Shown here one piece after another: positions 59,226 through 64,000 of a stretch of 64,000 nt of DNA. The notes beneath the pieces were generated by a model that made no database searches, was not told the DNA's origin, and saw only the letters and a list, made by a program, of their open reading frames with translations. The position numbers were made by a program, and so were the translations under genes. Position 1 is the first letter of the stretch. Every line of letters begins with the position of its first letter. Source of the DNA: Paralichthys olivaceus (Eukaryota; Chordata; Actinopteri; Pleuronectiformes; Paralichthyidae); NCBI RefSeq assembly GCF_024713975.1, contig NC_091095.1, positions 6,355,001 through 6,419,000 of the forward strand. The letters run 5' to 3'.

Positions 59226-62200
59226 TGAGGAAACCATGATGAACCACAATAGCTGGAACCACTTTGAGGGAACACACCATCAATTTCAGTGACATGCTAA
59301 CGCCCAGCAATATAACCAAAGCTCATATTACCCACAGGTTGACTGAGGCAACACAAACATCTACCTACTCCTCTGTATACATGGTATATCATTGCAATAT
59401 TAACCTTTAGGGTTGTAAATGACAGAACCCCTTGCTGCTTTACATGTCTGCCTGATGGCGCACATGCACACACACACACTTTTGCAAAGGCATCAATTTA
59501 AGAACTTAAGAACATTTTCTCTGTCGTTCTAAACTAAACCATTTATTGCATGTTAAGGGCACTGATAGTGTGACCTCACAAAAAGTAATCAAATTAGAAA
59601 AACGAGAAAGACAGCAGAGCTCATCCCTTCGCCAAGGCCAAACAATCCAACATTGCATGACTGTCAAGTTCTTATGGCAGATAAATGAAAGAAAGGGGTA
59701 AATGGTCTGATAACCCAAAGTACTCTTTTTTTTTTTGCGCAATCCTGCTAACAAAAAACCCAGGGTTCTCTGAAAGTGCCACATGTCACTTTGTGCTGTA
59801 AACCTTATGTGCACATGCTGTGTGAGCTTTGCAAATGTACTGAAAGACATTGTTCTTAATGACTGCATGTTACGCAACATGCTGGTACTTCTAAAACAAC
59901 TAAAGGGGCCATTCCAGGAGAACCCTGCCCCAACGGCTGCTACTAAAGTCATGCAAAATGGAGGCCGGCGTGGCCCTACATCAAACTAAATTACTCAAGC
60001 ATACACTGACACACGAGGACCGTACACACAGACACAGATGCACATGCTTGCTCTGTTCGCAGAATTCCAATGCTGTGCTTTTATGAGACAGTGTTAAAGG
60101 GTTGAGAGAGTCTGATGTCGGTGCCGGATTAGACCCTGCTCCCTCTCAGGCTGTGATTAAAAAGAATATGAAGCTCTGTTTCTTGTTGCAGATATTTTGT
60201 AAGAGAGTAAATGAAAAAGAAGGCCTGGATTCAAAAGGTTTTGATAAGGCATAATGAGATATCAGAGATGATCATGAGATCTGTTAGCTTAAGGGCATGT
60301 AAATAAGAAACTTGAGCATTTTAAACATGTTGCATAATTACGTTTAGAGATACTGGCTGTATAAATAAACTGGTCAGGTTAGAGTCTCATAAACCACCTC
60401 ATATTCATTCATGCAGTTAAAACCTCTTTATTAACAGTGCCCATATAATTTATGAAATTAGGATTGGTGGGAAAAACAGATTCTTACAAAATAAGACCTG
60501 GTCCCATGAGTCCTTTCTTTCTCGTACTTGGACGCAGAAACATTTTACTGCCCACTTTTATCTCAAGGCAAAATCATCTAAATAGCTGCTGCTTTAATAC
60601 GTTAGGGGAATACCTGACACAAACCCAAATAGCTATAAAGAGTGCTAACATCTCCATTTTAGTTGCAAATAAAACTATTTTCCATGAGAGCCTTATGACT
60701 TGCCAGAGGGGAAGAGAGAGGACAAAACAAAAATCTTGTGATTCTGGGGCAAAACAAAAAAAGCCCTCAGCACGGTTGTAGAGGAGTTCCTCAAACTTCT
60801 TGTGAACATTCAACTACTTGAGTTAAATTCCTCTTCCTGCATCCGTCACCATCGTTAACATCATAGTCATTGAGGTGGAGAGAGGGGAGTAACTTCCTTT
60901 TTCTTCTCACCACTCTGGTCTGTCGTGGCTCATTTGTTTTGGAAAGGATGCTAAATGACCAAAAATAAATCTCTCTCAACCCCTGAGCAATAAGGTCAAT
61001 GAGGCACTGAATATCTAAGAAAATATTAAAAGGAGTGATGAAATGAGAAACACCACAAATCATCTTCAGTCCACCTCAGATCGACTCCTATTCTCCACTG
61101 TACTGTCAGAGATGTGGTAAAACTTGCTGGGTATATGATGGTTCCTGGTTATTCAGACCTTTATGACCACAGCAGGACGGTGCAAGTTAGTGCTGTCAGT
61201 CTGTCTCTGCTGCTGCTTCTTATTAGTCTGTCACTGAGCCAATGCTGCCTTTGTAGCGTCCGCGAAAGTAAATCAAGTGAGCGGGCTGACCAAATTAAAT
61301 TCAACCTGTAATCTCAGGTGACATCAATACACACAAACATCACTGCATGGCTATGGGAAGTTGAGAGACAACAGACAAGACTGTGTAAAATGAAAATTCA
61401 GATGCTTCATACTAATCGACCATCGACAAAGAACAAAGCTGTAAAGGTCAAACTGGTCACCACTCATATTCTGAATTTTCCTCTCACTTCTTCAACCAAC
61501 ACTTCAGGCACAGAGTAGAGAAGCTGAAGGTAGGGGACTCTAAAACCTGTGATGATTTCCTGTACAGAAACTGTTACAGGACCAGTCTCCAGAGGATCTC
61601 CAGAGTTCAGCACGTCTGAAAGCAGCTTATGTCAAAGACAATTCCAGGAGCCACCCTTTGTACAAAAGGTCCAAACCAAAATTTGGTGGTTTCAACAGTA
61701 TATTGGCCAATGTCCCGTCCGTTAACCAAGTTGCATTATCTTGCTGACAAACCAACCAATGAGTGTTATTACCTCCTCGCCGGCGGTAACAACAACAGAC
61801 AGTCCAGAAAAGGAGCCTCCGTCTCCATCCTCCCCCAATGAATCTTAACAACTCGCTAAAAGATAACATAAAAATGACAACAGAGTATCAGAAGCCATCT
61901 CTCATTATAGACACAGATACTGAGCAGTGCACCAACCACTTCCCCCTGCTCTCCTCAGCAGTGCTACAGTGGGACCACAGATGACAGGTGCTTTGTGTCG
62001 TGTCGTTTAGTTTCACTGATGCGCAGTTTTCTCTCCACTGCAGTTCTCTCTGTACCCATGTCTCCCTTCCTCCCCTGTTCTCTCCCCCTCTGCCTCCCTC
62101 CATGCTGATATGGTGAAAATCAATGGCTCCTCTATTCTGTGGAAGGTCTGATGTCTGCTAATGAAATCCTATCTGCTATGAGTCATTCATCTGATGGCTG

Positions 62201-62251
62201 CTGGGACAACGACAAGCTGAACGACCAACTCATCTAAACATCATCTTATTC

Positions 62252-62254
<3 letters not shown>

Positions 62255-62319
<65 letters not shown>

Positions 62320-62325
62320 CACACA
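62255..62325. repeat. CA microsatellite
   Basis: A CA tract of about 70 bp with one AA interruption. Confidence 0.95.
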
Positions 62326-64000
62326 ATGCTCCATATTGGCATAAGAGGAGCTGTAGCAATGGAGAGGTTGAGGAAGTGTTTTCTGAACATTTGAACATGT
62401 AAATTATTTCAAGTAATCAACCTGAATAGGAGTGTTGTACATATTCTTTAGGCTCCTATGTGTTGTTAGGCTCCTATGGTAAACTAAGGTTAGCATGTCA
62501 TAAATAATGCTACATCATACTAATGACAGTCCATCTAAAGTCAGAGAATATGCCAGCGCAACACAACCTCGGACAGGCGGATGGAAGGATGTTTGTCTGA
62601 ACACACACAGATAATAGAGTCATTCTTCACACATTTAGTCCCTCAGTGTTCTCATTACAAGTTACAGGTAAAGGATGTTCTTGCTCATTTAATAAACCTG
62701 TATGAAACTTAATTCAAATAAGTGACTTAGAAAAAAGAGCTGACCTGGATTTACATCTGCAATGCTTTAAAATGATCTAAGGTTTCTGCCTTTTGAGCAA
62801 ACACAACACCTGTGTTGCAATTATGTTCATGAGACAGAGTTGTTTGTTCATATCCGAACAAATACACACCAGTGATTATTCAGTGACGTTTTAAGGACCA
62901 ATAGCAGTGACCTCATGAAAGTGGGTGACATCACCTTGTGAGTTATTTTGCAGATGTTTATTTTTAACTGGTAGTCCCACAGCTTGGTGTGTGCACACGC
63001 GCTGCAGCATTCTGCGTTAACATCCTCCTGAATGCAAGAATGAACGATGTGAGTGTTTGAGGGATTTTTCTACAGCTCTTTCAGTCAAGCCTGGATGTAA
63101 AACAGGCGTATAGTGAAATGTAAACACAGAGTACAGACACAGAAAGCCTGACATCCTCACTATCAGAAACTTTCCAAGTAAACAACACCATCCTGACAGC
63201 ATGTCACTGACAAGCTGGCGAGACATGTGGATGCATGCTGCGGTTCTCTTTAATCATATTCACAAAACACTGTTCATCCCTCTATCATGAATCACATTTC
63301 TCTCACCCTACATCTCTCTCTCTCTCTCGCTGTCTTTCTGCAGCCCCCCAACCTCTCTATCCCTTTTCCCTACATCTCTCATCCCATCCAGTTATCAATC
63401 TAAACGCTGCTAATCTCTTCCTGTAGCTGTGTCTCTGCGTCACAGTGCTAGAGCAACCTCCGCTGATTGAAACTGACATCTGTTTGCACTGGTCTGGCTC
63501 ACAGCCACGCAGTAGAAATACACGCAGAGTGCTTGACCCAGACAAATCCACGGATATGGCAAAGAGGGGACATTTCACACAAACATGGAAGAAATACAAT
63601 GACACTTTTTTCTGTGACAAGGGAGGAAGGAAGAAAAGGACATGAAAGCTGAAGCCTAGAAAGAAACATGAAAAACCGTAGTCTATCTTGTGTTGCATGG
63701 CCTATTTTGTTTGCTGCCATATTTTCTTAGTCCCATAGTTATGGTTGAATTCCCCCTCTAAAACTGATGCAATTCTCTTCACACGGACAATATATTTTGA
63801 GAAATGGGGCCACAATTAATTCAATTCTCCTGTGGAAAAAGCCTATTTTGCTTCTTGTAAATCATCAATATTCCTCTAAATCCCTCCTAACAGTATTCTA
63901 CTGCAGAATAAGTCATTATTTCCCTGGAGCTTACTTAAAGGTAGACTGGGAAGCTAAGGAAATCACTAATTGAAGTAGTTGATGCAAGTTGAAGGTAAGT

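Overview
This is vertebrate nuclear DNA, almost certainly from a percomorph-type teleost fish. The genes are split by GT-AG introns, their translated exons match vertebrate families, CA/GT microsatellites are dense, and several dispersed repeats have a teleost character. No prokaryotic gene, CRISPR array, rRNA or tRNA gene was seen. Exons were assembled by hand from both strands, and the reading frame was checked across every splice junction. Family names come from remembered protein families, not from a search.

Layout. (1) 1-5700: two tandem copies, plus strand, of a small three-exon PLAC8/cornifelin-like gene. The copies are about 3.57 kb apart, and each is followed by a LINE reverse-transcriptase fragment. 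(2) 5836-9380, minus strand: complete ten-exon ttc4 (394 aa). (3) 10355-12034, minus strand: complete three-exon pars2, mitochondrial prolyl-tRNA synthetase (483 aa). (4) 12.9-16.5 kb: no gene seen. (5) 16635-18107, plus strand: two-exon relaxin-family hormone gene, best called insl5. (6) 22462-44812, minus strand: sgip1, with 25 coding exons placed (944 residues, or 924 without a cassette exon) and a probable 3' UTR of about 3.3 kb. The start codon lies beyond the window. (7) 44.8-64 kb: no exon recognised. This is probably the first intron of sgip1 and upstream DNA, with microsatellites and transposon remnants.

The genes are unrelated housekeeping, endocrine and neuronal loci joined only by position. 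Ttc4 is an HSP90/HSP70 co-chaperone. Pars2 charges mitochondrial tRNA-Pro. Insl5 is a secreted peptide hormone. Sgip1 is a brain endocytic adaptor acting with AP-2, Eps15 and endophilin. insl5 and sgip1 are tail to tail, and so are the second PLAC8-like gene and ttc4.

The points most worth a second look lie in sgip1 and the PLAC8-like pair. They are a probable AT-AC minor-spliceosome intron in sgip1, two tiny exons of 9 and 12 nt coding Arg-Ser-Pro and Arg-Arg-Ser-Pro, a 60-nt cassette exon, an enlarged proline-rich exon with tandem peptide repeats, and the PLAC8-like duplicates, whose exon differences are nearly all amino-acid replacing while neighbouring introns are nearly identical.
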